A stretch of DNA of 64,000 nt from Umezawaea sp049997955 (lineage in GTDB: Bacteria > Actinomycetota > Actinomycetes > Mycobacteriales > Pseudonocardiaceae): NCBI GenBank assembly GCA_049997955.1, contig JAEBDY010000010.1, forward strand, positions 248,001 through 312,000, in the 5' to 3' direction. This document shows positions 26,106 to 35,341 of the stretch, piece after piece. Below the pieces are notes generated by a model. It had not been told where the DNA came from. It searched no databases and saw only the letters and a list, made by a program, of their open reading frames with translations. Numbering within the stretch: position 1 is the stretch's first letter; the number at the start of each line of letters is the position of its first letter. Both the position numbers and the translations under genes were made by a program.

Positions 26106-27277
26106 GCGTCCTCCTCCTTCGTCAGCCACGTCCGCAGTTCCCCGCCGTGCTCGTCGAGCAGCGGGGGCGGCAGGTGGTAGCCGACCGGGGTCGCGGAGAA
26201 GCGGATGGGGTGCCGGGTGGTCGGCACCGCCCGGTCGCCCTCGCCCACGACGACGACCGGGTCCAGTTCGAACCGCTCGGCCATCGCGAACCCGCCGTCG
26301 ATGGTGTTGATCGGCCCGCACGGCACGCCCGCCGCGACGAGCAGGTCGAACCACTCCAGCGCGCCCTTCGTCCCGAGCCGTTCGGCGAGGATCGGCCGCA
26401 GGTCGTCCCGGTGCTCCGTGCGGTCCGCGTTGCGGGCGTACGCGGGGTCGTCGGCGACCTCGGGGACGCCGAGCACCTCGCACAGCTTGCGGAACTGGGA
26501 GTCGTTGGCCGCGGTGACGATCAGGTCGTTGTCCGCGGTCGGCAGCGCCTCGTAGGGGAAGACGCTCGGGTGCGCGTTGCCCATGCGGAAGGGGACGACG
26601 TCGCCCGCCACGTAGGCGGAGCTGTGGTTGACCAGCCCGGTCAACGCCGACGAGAGCAGGTTGACCTCGACGTGCTGGCCCTCGCCGGTGGCGTCGCGGT
26701 GCCGCAGCGCGGCGAGGACGCCGATCGTGGCGTGGTTGCCCGCCATCACGTCGAACACGGAGATCCCGGCCCGGAAGGGCGGGCCGTCCGGGTCGCCGGT
26801 GAGGCTCATCAGGCCGGACATCGCCTGCACCATCAGGTCGTAGCCCGGCACGTCCTTGCCCGCGCCGGAGCCGAACCCGCTGATCGACGCGTACACGACG
26901 CCGGGGTTGGCCTCCCGCACCGAGTCGAAGTCCAGCCCGTACTTGGCCATGCCGCCGGGCTTGAAGTTCTCGATCACGACGTCCGCCCGCCGCGCCAGCT
27001 CCCGCGCGACCTCGACGTCGGCCGCGTCGCGCAGGTCGAGGGCGATGGACCGCTTCCCGCGGTTGACGCCCAGGTAGTAGGTGGACACGCCGTCGCGGGC
27101 CGGTGGCGTCCACGTGCGGGTGTCGTCGCCCTTAGGCCCCTCGACCTTGACCACCGACGCGCCCATGTCGGCGAGCAGCATCGTGGCGTAGGGCCCGGCG
27201 AGGATCCTGGAGAAGTCGGCCACCAGGATCCCCGACAGCGGTCCCGCCGACTTCTCCGGCACTCCGGTGTCAACCAT
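26102..27277 (-). CDS. CaiB/BaiF family (type III) CoA-transferase
   Basis: The protein has 391 aa, ATG start, first gene of the operon. Signature segments are GILVADFSRILAGPYATMLL, VEGPKGDDTRTW and the catalytic Asp147 in VPGYDLMVQAMSG, followed by GDPDGPPFRAG. Such enzymes move CoA between carboxylic acids. Here it would activate an acid made by ring cleavage before the lyase acts. The promoter and two operator copies lie just upstream. Confidence 0.94.
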   Translation of the reverse strand: MVDTGVPEKSAGPLSGILVADFSRILAGPYATMLLADMGASVVKVEGPKGDDTRTWTPPARDGVSTYYLGVNRGKRSIALDLRDAADVEVARELARRADVVIENFKPGGMAKYGLDFDSVREANPGVVYASISGFGSGAGKDVPGYDLMVQAMSGLMSLTGDPDGPPFRAGISVFDVMAGNHATIGVLAALRHRDATGEGQHVEVNLLSSALTGLVNHSSAYVAGDVVPFRMGNAHPSVFPYEALPTADNDLIVTAANDSQFRKLCEVLGVPEVADDPAYARNADRTEHRDDLRPILAERLGTKGALEWFDLLVAAGVPCGPINTIDGGFAMAERFELDPVVVVGEGDRAVPTTRHPIRFSATPVGYHLPPPLLDEHGGELRTWLTKEEDA

Positions 27278-27296
27278 GCAGCACTCCGCCGTCCTG

Positions 27297-27370
27297 CGGA
27301 CGTGTGTCCGCTTGACGGATTGTGCGCACTGGCACCACCGCCCGTCAAGGCTCCAGCGGACACATGTCCG
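27297..27370 (-). promoter_or_regulatory. Promoter of the CoA-transferase/LigBA operon with two IclR operators
   Basis: On the minus strand a -35 TTGACG (27343-27348) and a -10 CACAAT (27319-27324) are 18 bp apart, giving a start near 27312. Two copies of CGGAC-N4-GTCCG flank this promoter, at 27357-27370 (upstream of -35) and 27297-27310 (over the start). Their spacing is exactly 60 bp. The upstream copy suits an activator contact and the downstream copy suits repression. Confidence 0.75.
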
Positions 27371-27382
27371 ACGAGCGGACGG

Positions 27383-28192
27383 TCAGGCCGAGGACGCGGT
27401 CACGTGCGGGACGGTCTCCAACCGGGCGAAGTCGGCGCTGATGTCGCCCGCCGTCTGGAGCAGCAGCGGCAGGTGGTGCTCGACCAGCCGTTCCACGGAG
27501 GTCTCGGCGGCGTGGCAGTTCACGTTCACGCCCGCGACGACCCGGCCCGATCCGTCGCGGAGCGGCGCGGCGATCGAGCGGATGCCGAGCGTCAGCTGCT
27601 CGTCGGTGAGTGCCCAGCCGCAGGCGCGCACCTCGCGCAGCGCGGCGTCGCGCTCGGCGCGGTCCGGCTGCCACCTCGACACCAGGCCGGAGCGCGTGGG
27701 CTCGGCCAGCACGCGGTCCAGCTCCTCGGGCGGCAGCGCGGCCAGCTGCACCTTCCCCAGCGACGTCGGCAGGGCGGGGAACCGCGTCCCGATCTGCACC
27801 GCGAGCGACACGATCTTCGGCACGGCGACCCTGGCGACGTAGACGATGTCGGACCCGTCGAGCTGCGCGATCGAGCACGACTCGTTCGTGCGCGCCACCA
27901 GCTTCTCCAGGTGCGGCCGGGCCACGTCCCACAGGCCCATGGACCGCACGTAGGCGACGCCCAGCTCCAGCACCCTGGGGGTCAGCGAGTAGCCGCGGTC
28001 GGCCGCGCGGACGTAGCCGAGCTCCTCCAGCGTCAGCAGGATCCGGCGCGCGGTGGGACGGGCGAGGCCCGCGGCGGACGCGACCTCGGCGAGCGTCATC
28101 ACCGGGCAGCCCGGCCGGAAGACCGCGATGACCTCCAGTCCGCGCGCGAGCGCCTCGATGAAGTCCGGCCCTGTTCCCTCACGTGGCACCAC
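27383..28192 (-). CDS. IclR-family regulator of the aromatic-cleavage locus
   Basis: The protein has 269 aa. The start is GTG 28192 (GTG 28189 is also possible), behind GAGAGGGGG. The winged helix is VMTLAEVASAAGLARPTARR, then ILLTLEELGYV. The effector domain includes SCSIAQLDGSDIVYVARV and GIRSIAAPLRDGSGRVVAG. It resembles PcaR/PobR-type IclR proteins. It sits between the two transcription units that carry the same operator and is the obvious regulator of both. Confidence 0.94.
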   Translation of the reverse strand: MVPREGTGPDFIEALARGLEVIAVFRPGCPVMTLAEVASAAGLARPTARRILLTLEELGYVRAADRGYSLTPRVLELGVAYVRSMGLWDVARPHLEKLVARTNESCSIAQLDGSDIVYVARVAVPKIVSLAVQIGTRFPALPTSLGKVQLAALPPEELDRVLAEPTRSGLVSRWQPDRAERDAALREVRACGWALTDEQLTLGIRSIAAPLRDGSGRVVAGVNVNCHAAETSVERLVEHHLPLLLQTAGDISADFARLETVPHVTASSA

Positions 28193-28233
28193 GCGCCCCC
28201 TCTCTCGTTGAGCCCGCCCAGCGTAACCCCGAT

Positions 28234-28248
28234 GTCCGCGAGGCGGAC
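28234..28248. promoter_or_regulatory. Everted IclR half-sites near the IclR start
   Basis: GTCCG-CGAGG-CGGAC contains the same two half-sites as the operator, but in the opposite arrangement. It lies 42 bp upstream of the IclR gene and may be an autoregulatory site. This is weaker than the other three copies. Confidence 0.35.
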
Positions 28249-28291
28249 AAAGCGAACCCCACACGGTCGAGGACCTGGACGTCGGAGTCCA

Positions 28292-28361
28292 TTGACACTG
28301 GTCGGGCAGAGGTTCAGAGTGACCGCCAGGACCCGATGACCGTTGGTCGGACAGTTGTCCG
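28292..28361 (+). promoter_or_regulatory. Promoter and IclR operator of the amidohydrolase gene
   Basis: A -35 TTGACA (28292-28297) has a weak -10 CAGAGT (28315-28320) 17 bp away. The third CGGAC-AGTT-GTCCG operator is at 28348-28361, downstream of the predicted start and 21 bp before the ATG. Its position suggests repression. Confidence 0.68.
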
Positions 28362-28382
28362 AACTGTGAGGGAGCGTCGACG

Positions 28383-29831
28383 ATGCCGCAGCCACCCGAC
28401 GAGATGTCGAACCGACCGGTCGTGTTCCGGGGTGGGACCGTCGTGACCGTGAACGCGGGCCACGACGTGCTGACCGACCACGACGTGCTGGTCGTGGACG
28501 GCGACATCGCCGCCATCGGACCGGCGCTGCCCGTCCCGGAGGGCACGGTCGAGATCGACGCGACCGGCGGGATCGTGATGCCCGGCATGATCGACACCCA
28601 CCGGCACCTCTGGCAGACCGCGATGCGCGGCTACGGCGCCGACTGGACCCTGACCCAGTACTTCGTCTGGTACTACCTGGAGTGGGGCAGGGTGTTCCGA
28701 CCGGAGGACATCCACGCCGGCAACCTGCTCGGCGCGGTCGAGGCGCTCGACGCGGGCGTCACGACGACCGTCGACTGGTCGCACGGCCTGCGGACCACGC
28801 AGCACGCCGACGCCGCCGTCGACGCCCTGCGAGCGGTGCCCGGCCGGTTCGTCCTGGCCTACGGCAACATCCAGGACGCCCCCGCGAACTGGACCGGCAC
28901 GCCCGAGTTCCGCGACTTCGTCGACCGCCGCGTCACCGGCGACGACATGCTCGGCTTCCAGCTCGCCTTCGACGTGACCGGCGACCCGGCGTTCCCCGAG
29001 AGGCCCGCGTTCGAGGTCGCCCGCGAGCTCGGCGTCCCGGTCACCACCCACGCGGGGGTCTGGGGCGCCACCGGCGACGACGGCATCAAGCTCATGCACG
29101 ACCACGGCTTCATGACCCCCGAGACCGTCTACGTCCACGGGGCGTCCCTGTCCGCGGACTCCTACCACCGCATCGCCGCGACCGGCGGCTCCGTCTCGGT
29201 GTCGACGGAGAGCGAGCAGAGCGCGGGCCAGGGCTACCCGCCCACCTGGGCCCTGCGCGCCCACGGCATCCCCGTGTCGCTGTCCATGGACACCTCGGTG
29301 TGGTGGAGCGGCGACCTGTTCTCCGCCATGCGCTCCACCCTCGGCGCCGACCGCTCCCGCGAGCACCTCGAAGCGCACGCGAAGGGCGACACCGTCACGC
29401 ACTCGTCGCTGCGCGCCCAGCAGGTGGTGGAGTGGGCGACCCTCGGCGGTGCCCGCGCGCTCGGCCGGGAGTCCAGGCTGGGCAGCGTCGAGGTCGGCAA
29501 GGCCGCCGACCTCGTGCTCCTCAAGAACGACCACTCCCCCGTCTCGTTCCCCCTGCTCAACCCGCACGGCCACATCGCGTTCCAGGCCCAGCGCGCCGAC
29601 GTGCACACCGTCCTGGTCGGCGGCCGCGTCGTGAAGGCCGACGGCAGGCTCGTCGGCATCGACCTGGCCGCCGTCCGCGCGAAGGTCGAGGACACCGTCG
29701 ACCACCTGCGCTCCCAGCTCGGCGAGGAGGCCTGGGTCAAGGGCATGAACCCGGACATCCCGACCAGCGAGGTGCTGGACAACCCGTACACCTACACCGA
29801 CTACCGGAGCGGCAGCACGCACAGCGGCTGA
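28383..29831 (+). CDS. Amidohydrolase (TRZ/ATZ / cytosine-deaminase-like superfamily)
   Basis: The protein has 482 aa. ATG 28383 follows GAGGGAG. Metal ligands of the amidohydrolase barrel are visible: H73-x-H75 (IDTHRHLWQT), VTTHAG, VHGASL and the Asp in SLSMDTSVWW. The C-terminal composite sheet is GSVEVGKAADLVLLKND and VLVGGRVVKADG. The family hydrolyses C-N or C-Cl bonds on rings and amides. Co-regulation with the ring-cleavage operon suggests it frees an aromatic or ring acid from an amide or amino compound. The substrate is unknown. It is convergent with the FAD oxidase. Confidence 0.88.
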   Translation: MPQPPDEMSNRPVVFRGGTVVTVNAGHDVLTDHDVLVVDGDIAAIGPALPVPEGTVEIDATGGIVMPGMIDTHRHLWQTAMRGYGADWTLTQYFVWYYLEWGRVFRPEDIHAGNLLGAVEALDAGVTTTVDWSHGLRTTQHADAAVDALRAVPGRFVLAYGNIQDAPANWTGTPEFRDFVDRRVTGDDMLGFQLAFDVTGDPAFPERPAFEVARELGVPVTTHAGVWGATGDDGIKLMHDHGFMTPETVYVHGASLSADSYHRIAATGGSVSVSTESEQSAGQGYPPTWALRAHGIPVSLSMDTSVWWSGDLFSAMRSTLGADRSREHLEAHAKGDTVTHSSLRAQQVVEWATLGGARALGRESRLGSVEVGKAADLVLLKNDHSPVSFPLLNPHGHIAFQAQRADVHTVLVGGRVVKADGRLVGIDLAAVRAKVEDTVDHLRSQLGEEAWVKGMNPDIPTSEVLDNPYTYTDYRSGSTHSG

Positions 29832-29868
29832 CCCGCCACCGTGCGCCCGGCGTCTCACCCCTGTGCGG

Positions 29869-31464
29869 TCACGACGGCCGGACGGACAGCGCGTGGTGGA
29901 AGACGTCGAGCGGGTCCCAGCGCGCCTTGACCCGCTGCAACCTCGGGTAGTTCCCCTTGTAGTAAAGGGTGTGCCACGGCACGCCGGAGGTGTTCCACAG
30001 CGGGTCGGCGTGGTCCTCGTTCGGGAAGTTGATGCCCGCGCCGTCGTGCGCCGAATCGGGGGCGGGCACGCCGCCACCGGTGGCGTACAGGTCGCGGTTG
30101 AACTCGCGGAGCCACCCGATCTGGGCGGCGTCCTGCTCGGGGCTCGCCCAGAACGTGGTCGCCCAGGCCCGCAGGACCGAGTCGCGCTGGGCGACCGCGG
30201 TCGCCGCGGACGGCACGGTGTTGATCTTCCCGCCGAACGAGTACAGGAACACCGCGCCCAGCCCGGTCTGCCGCTCGTCGGTCAGGTACCGGTAGCAGGT
30301 GGCGATCTGCCGGTCCGACCACGACCGGCGCAGGAACGCGTCCGCGGACTTCGTGCGGTTCATGCCCTCGGTGTCGAACTCGTTGCCGAGGGTCGCCTTC
30401 ATCCACGGGACGAACGCCGTCTGCGCCTCGTGCGGCGTGTCGACGCCCTCGGTCAGGGCCGCGAGGTACTCGGCCAGCAGCCCTTCGACCCCCGGCAGGG
30501 CCGCGTCGAGCTGCGCGATCAGGCCGATCCCGCCCAGCGAGCGGTGGCTCAGCGTCAGCTGGCTCCACAGGCTCGACCAGGGGGCGCTGTCGGTGCTGTG
30601 CCGCTCGTGCCACCGGCCGTGGTTGCGCAGGAGGGTGCCGAACGACTTCTCGGTCAGCTCGCCCCACGGCCAGCCGACCTCCGTCTTCAGCACCATTCCC
30701 GGCGCCTTCGGCAACGCGGTCGCCGGGTCGTCGCCGCTGCGCCCCGGCGACCGCAGCCAGTACTTGGTCACGATGCCGAAGTTGCCGCCGCCACCGCCGG
30801 TGTGCGCCCACCACAGCTCGCGGTTCGGGTCGCCGGGCTCGCGGGTGGCCACCACCGCGCGGGCGCGGCCGGACCGGTCCACCACGACGACCTCGACCGC
30901 GTACAGGTGGTCGACGACCAACCCGTCCCGGCGGGACAGGGGGCCGAACCCGCCGCCCGCGATGTGGCCGCCCACGCCGATCTTCGGGCACTCGCCGCCG
31001 GGGACGGTGACGCCCCAGCCCAGGTACAGGGTCCGGTAGAGCTGGCCGAGGGTGGCGCCGACCTCCACCGCGAACGCCTTGCGCCCGTGGTCGAAGTGCA
31101 CCGCCTTCATCTCGGAGGTGTCCACGAGGACTCGCACCGACGGGTCGTCGACGAAACCCTCGAAGCAGTGGCCGCCGCTGCGCACCGCGATCCGCTTGCC
31201 GTCGCGCAGGGCCTCGTTCACCACCGCGACGACCTGTCCGGTCGTGTGCACGAGCCGCACCGACTCTGGGCGGGCCTCGAACCGCGCGTTGTAGCCCCTG
31301 GTGACCAGGTCCCGGTAGCGGCGGTCGTCCTGCCCCACCACCACCGCGTCCGGGGGCCGGACCCGCGACTCGGTGCCCGCGCTCGCCGTTCCGCCTGCCA
31401 CGGCGTACCCGGCGACGGTCCCGCCCACCACGGCCGCCGATCCGAGGAACCCCCGGCGTGTCAT
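29869..31464 (-). CDS. Tat-exported FAD-linked oxidase (BBE/berberine-bridge type)
   Basis: The protein has 531 aa. I chose ATG 31464 because it puts the twin-arginine signal (MTRRGFLGSAAVVGGTVAGY) at the N-terminus. The in-frame upstream start is a TTG. It is a VAO-type flavoprotein with the FAD domain motif IAVRSGGHCFEGF (His attachment) and GGECPKIGVGGHIAGGGFG (Cys attachment), so FAD may be bicovalent. A C-terminal BBE motif is YYKGNYPRLQRVKARWDPLD. The family oxidises sugars, alkaloids or polyketides with oxygen. It is probably secreted. There is no clear operon partner. Confidence 0.92.
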   Translation of the reverse strand: MTRRGFLGSAAVVGGTVAGYAVAGGTASAGTESRVRPPDAVVVGQDDRRYRDLVTRGYNARFEARPESVRLVHTTGQVVAVVNEALRDGKRIAVRSGGHCFEGFVDDPSVRVLVDTSEMKAVHFDHGRKAFAVEVGATLGQLYRTLYLGWGVTVPGGECPKIGVGGHIAGGGFGPLSRRDGLVVDHLYAVEVVVVDRSGRARAVVATREPGDPNRELWWAHTGGGGGNFGIVTKYWLRSPGRSGDDPATALPKAPGMVLKTEVGWPWGELTEKSFGTLLRNHGRWHERHSTDSAPWSSLWSQLTLSHRSLGGIGLIAQLDAALPGVEGLLAEYLAALTEGVDTPHEAQTAFVPWMKATLGNEFDTEGMNRTKSADAFLRRSWSDRQIATCYRYLTDERQTGLGAVFLYSFGGKINTVPSAATAVAQRDSVLRAWATTFWASPEQDAAQIGWLREFNRDLYATGGGVPAPDSAHDGAGINFPNEDHADPLWNTSGVPWHTLYYKGNYPRLQRVKARWDPLDVFHHALSVRPS

Positions 31465-31607
31465 CTCGCTCAACGTCAGCACCAACCTTCGCCCAGTCGT
31501 CAACCACGTGTGCCTCCCCTGCCTAGTGCGGTTGGATTGATCACCGTCGGCCGTCCGGGGGTGGACAACAGGGTCTGATCAACCGCGACCGAGGTCTGGG
31601 GGATGGC

Positions 31608-34600
31608 GTGCCTCGTCGGGAAAGCCCTCTTGAGGAGGGGGACGGCGCGCTGGTGCGGTTCGCGGCGGACCTCCGCGACCTGCGCGAGAAGGCGGGCGGG
31701 CCGACGTACCGGGAACTCGGCGGGCGGGCGCACTTCTCGGCGACGGCGCTGTCGAGCGCCGCGGCGGGCCGGAAGCTGCCCAGCCTGGCGGTCACGCTGG
31801 CCTACGTCCGCGCCTGCGGCGGCGATCCGGCCGACTGGGAGCGGCGGTGGCACGACCTCGCCGCCGAAACGGCCGCGGCGGGCCGCGACGACCGGCCGGA
31901 GGAGACCGCGGCCGGATCGCCGTACGTGGGTCTGGCCTCCTTCCGCCCGGAGGACGCGCACCGGTTCTTCGGCCGCGACCGGCTCGTGGACGCGGTGGCC
32001 GCACGCCTGTCGGACCGCCGCTTCCTGGTGGTGTCCGGCACCTCCGGCGCGGGCAAGTCCTCGCTGCTGCACGCCGGGGTCGTCCCCCGGATGCGGGCAG
32101 CCGGGTGGCGGACCGCGCAGTTCACCCCCGGCGCCCGACCGCTGGAGGAGTGCGCGATCCACGTCGGCCGCCTCGACGGCACCACGGCGGACCGGCTCGC
32201 GGCGGACCTGGCCGGCGATCCGCGGGCCCTGCACCGGTCGGTCCGGCAGGCGCTGGCGGAGCAGCCGCCGGAGGTGGAGCTCCTGCTGGTGGTCGACCAG
32301 TTCGAGGAGCTGTTCACGCTGTGCCAGGACGAGGACGAGCAGACCCGTTTCATCGACGCCCTGCTGGTCGCCGCGCAGGCGGAGAACAGCCGCTGCCGGA
32401 TCGTCCTCGGCGTGCGGGCCGACTTCTACGGCCACTGCGCGAGCCATCCGGGCGTGGCGGCGCTCCTCGCGGACGCGCACGTGCTCATCGACCCGATGAC
32501 GACCGAGGAGCTGCGCCAGGCGGTCACCGAACCCGCCGTCCAGGCGGGCAACGCGGTGGAGGGCGCGCTGCTGGCCCGGATCGTCGCCGACGTGGCCGGG
32601 CAGGTCGGGACGCTCCCGCTCGTCTCGCACGCCCTGCTGGAGACGTGGCGCAGGCGGCGCGGCACCACGCTCACCGTGCACGGCTACGAGATGGCGGGCG
32701 GCATCCGCGGCGCGGTCGCGCAGACCGCCGAACGCGCCTACACCGCGCTGGGCGCGCGAGGCCGGGACCGAGCCCGGCAGATCCTCCTGCGGCTGGTCGC
32801 GCTGGGCGAGGGCACCGAGGACACCAAGCGCCGCGTGCGGCGGAGCGAGCTGGACGACGATCCCGAGACCACCGCCGCGCTGGCAGCGCTGGTCGACGCG
32901 CGGCTGGTGACCGTCGACCACGACAGCGTCCACCTGGCCCACGAGGCGCTGGTCCGCTCGTGGCCCAGGCTGCGGGGCTGGCTGGCCGAGGACCGCGACG
33001 GCCTGCGCGTGCACCGCAGGCTCACCGAGGCCACCCGGACGTGGGTGTCGCTCGACCGCGACCCCGGCGCGCTCCACCGGGGGGTCAGCCTGGAGGTGGC
33101 CCGCGACTGGGCGCTGCGGCACGGTCGGAACCTGACCGTCGTCGAGTCCGCGTTCCTGCGCACCAGCCTGGCGACCGACCAGCGCGAGCAGGCCGTCCGC
33201 CACCGCCGCACCCGGCAGCTGCGGTGGCTGGCGAGCGCGCTGGCGGTGCTGCTGGTCGCGGCGGTCGCCGTGACCGCGGTGGCCGTGCGCCAACGGCAGG
33301 ACGCGGTCGCCGAGGGACTGGTCACGGCGTCGCGGCAACTGGCGGCCGAGGCCATGGCCGAGGCGGACTGGGACGTGGCGGCGGCCATGCGGCGGGCGCT
33401 CGACGCCTACCGGAACCACCCGACGACCGAGGCGCGCAGCGCCGTGTTGAGCCTCGCGTCCTGGCACCCGTACACCGCCAAGCTGCCGAGTCCGGTGGGG
33501 ATCGCGCTGGAGACGGCGTTCTCCCCCGACGGCCGGGTGCTGGCCGTTCCCGGCGGGCCGGGGCGGATCGGGCTGTGGGACGTGGTGACCCGCACGGAGT
33601 CGACCGTCCTGGGTGGACCGTTCGGGCAGGCGCTCACGGTCGCCTTCAGCCCGGACGGCCGCCGTCTCGCCCACGGCGGGCAGGACGGCGCCATCGCCGT
33701 CTGGGACGTGGCGAGCCGTTCCGCGCTGGTGGACGGCGTCCGGACGGACGGACCCGTCACGAAGATCCGGTTCAGCCCGGACGGACGACTGCTGGCCACC
33801 GCCGGCGACACCGGGGTGCGGCTCTGGGACGCGGCGGACGGCAGGCCGTTGGCCACCCTCGTCGACCGCGGTCCCGGCGACGTGGCCTTCAGCCCGGACG
33901 GGGCGCTGCTCGCGTTCACCGACGCGGGCGGCGGGATCACCCTGTGGGACCCGGCCACCGCCGCGGTGGTGGACCGCGTCGCCACCGACGCCACCGGTCC
34001 GCGGTCGGTGGCGTTCGGCCCCGACGGCCGCACCATCGCGACCACGGGCGTGGGCCGCGTGGTCCAGCTGTGGGACGCCGCGACCCGGCGGCACGTGGCG
34101 GACCTCCAGCACGTCGACGGCGTGCGGAAGGTGGTGTTCGACCAGGCGGGCGACCGGCTGCTCGCCCTGGGCATCGGCGGGGACGCGGTGCTGTGGGACG
34201 TGCCGCGGGAGGCCGTGATCGGCCAGCTGGTCCGGTCGAGGAGTTCGAAGGTCGCCAACGCGGCCTTCAGCCCCGACGGGCGGTTCATCGCGGGCAGCGG
34301 CAGCTACGGGAGCACCATCGGCAGCATCCTGCTGTGGGACCGGGAGGAACTCCCGTTCGAGGGGCACGTCGACACCGCCAGCGGCGTGGCCGTGAGCCCC
34401 GACAACGCCGCGGTCGCGAGCAGCAGCGCGGACGGCACGCTCATCGTGTGGGACCGCGAGCACCGCACCGAGCGCGCGGTGGTCGTGGGCTCCGGCAGTT
34501 CATCGCTCGACACCAGAGGACCGGCGCTGAGCCAGGACGGACGACTGCTGGTGGCTGGCCACCACGGCACGACGACGATCCGGGACGCGCGGACCCTGCG

Positions 34601-35318
34601 GCCGCTCGCGGAGGTGGCGCCCGGCAGCGCCGTGGAGCGCGCGGTGTTCAGCCCCGACTCGCGCACGCTCGCGGTACTGGCCGACGACCGGACGGTCACG
34701 CTCTGGGAGCCGACCGGGACGCCGCGGACGAGCCGGTCCGTGGACGGCGGAACGGCGCTGGACATCGGCTACAGCCCGGACGGGAGCCTGCTGGCCGTCG
34801 CGACCTCGACGGGGCGCGTCCTGCTCTGGGACGCGGCCACCCTCGACCCGCGCGGCACGCTGACCGTGGGCGACGGGGCCGTGTCGACGGTGACGTTCAG
34901 CCCGGACGGCGCGGTGCTGGCCACCACCGGCACCGAGGACCGCGCGGGTCGGGCGGAGTTCTGGAACGTCCGCACCCACGAGCGGGTGGGCGTGCTGACA
35001 AACGGGACCGGTCCGATCACCTGGCTGGCGTTCAGCCCCGACGGCCGCCTCGTCGCGACCTTCGGGGAGGGCACCGCCGTGACCCTGTGGGACACCGGGG
35101 GCTACGACGGCTGGGCGGTGCTGAGCGGCCACACCGGCGCCATCACCGACCTGGCCTGGGGACCGGACGGGACGACGGTGGCCAGCAGCAGCCGCGACCG
35201 GACGGTGATCACCTGGAACACCGACGTCGACCGCGCGATCACCGGGCTCTGCCACGCGCTCGCCCACGACTTCCCCGACGGCGGGGAGCCACCCGCTACC
35301 TGCGCCGAGCGCGGGTAG
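31608..35318 (+). CDS. HTH - novel-STAND NTPase - TM - WD40 repeat protein
   Basis: The protein has 1236 aa with a GTG start. Residues 10-90 are an XRE-like helix-turn-helix region (TYRELGGRAHFSATALSSAA). Residues 105-520 are an nSTAND NTPase with Walker A GTSGAGKS (144-151), Walker B LLLVVDQFEELF and a GVRADFYG sensor. A TM helix lies near residues 537-560. Residues 620-1215 hold about 12-14 WD40-type blades, each with FSPDGR and LWD. The domain order is common in actinomycetes. These proteins are thought to be NTP-switch signalling scaffolds; the output of this class is not established. It is a single gene with no effector gene beside it. Confidence 0.88.
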   Translation: MPRRESPLEEGDGALVRFAADLRDLREKAGGPTYRELGGRAHFSATALSSAAAGRKLPSLAVTLAYVRACGGDPADWERRWHDLAAETAAAGRDDRPEETAAGSPYVGLASFRPEDAHRFFGRDRLVDAVAARLSDRRFLVVSGTSGAGKSSLLHAGVVPRMRAAGWRTAQFTPGARPLEECAIHVGRLDGTTADRLAADLAGDPRALHRSVRQALAEQPPEVELLLVVDQFEELFTLCQDEDEQTRFIDALLVAAQAENSRCRIVLGVRADFYGHCASHPGVAALLADAHVLIDPMTTEELRQAVTEPAVQAGNAVEGALLARIVADVAGQVGTLPLVSHALLETWRRRRGTTLTVHGYEMAGGIRGAVAQTAERAYTALGARGRDRARQILLRLVALGEGTEDTKRRVRRSELDDDPETTAALAALVDARLVTVDHDSVHLAHEALVRSWPRLRGWLAEDRDGLRVHRRLTEATRTWVSLDRDPGALHRGVSLEVARDWALRHGRNLTVVESAFLRTSLATDQREQAVRHRRTRQLRWLASALAVLLVAAVAVTAVAVRQRQDAVAEGLVTASRQLAAEAMAEADWDVAAAMRRALDAYRNHPTTEARSAVLSLASWHPYTAKLPSPVGIALETAFSPDGRVLAVPGGPGRIGLWDVVTRTESTVLGGPFGQALTVAFSPDGRRLAHGGQDGAIAVWDVASRSALVDGVRTDGPVTKIRFSPDGRLLATAGDTGVRLWDAADGRPLATLVDRGPGDVAFSPDGALLAFTDAGGGITLWDPATAAVVDRVATDATGPRSVAFGPDGRTIATTGVGRVVQLWDAATRRHVADLQHVDGVRKVVFDQAGDRLLALGIGGDAVLWDVPREAVIGQLVRSRSSKVANAAFSPDGRFIAGSGSYGSTIGSILLWDREELPFEGHVDTASGVAVSPDNAAVASSSADGTLIVWDREHRTERAVVVGSGSSSLDTRGPALSQDGRLLVAGHHGTTTIRDARTLRPLAEVAPGSAVERAVFSPDSRTLAVLADDRTVTLWEPTGTPRTSRSVDGGTALDIGYSPDGSLLAVATSTGRVLLWDAATLDPRGTLTVGDGAVSTVTFSPDGAVLATTGTEDRAGRAEFWNVRTHERVGVLTNGTGPITWLAFSPDGRLVATFGEGTAVTLWDTGGYDGWAVLSGHTGAITDLAWGPDGTTVASSSRDRTVITWNTDVDRAITGLCHALAHDFPDGGEPPATCAERG

Positions 35319-35341
35319 CGGCGTTCCCGGGGAGCCCCGGG
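35293..35341 (+). terminator. Possible tandem hairpins after the WD40 gene
   Basis: An 8-bp stem (CCGCTACC / GGTAGCGG) overlaps the stop codon. It is followed by CCCGGGG-AG-CCCCGGG at 35326-35341. Together they may end transcription. The second hairpin has a very small loop. Confidence 0.33.

Noticed and set aside
31500..34463. Long minus-strand open frame of nearly 1000 codons opposite the WD40 gene
   Set aside because: It is antisense to a protein with clear STAND and WD40 motifs. It shows only low-complexity composition and no domains.
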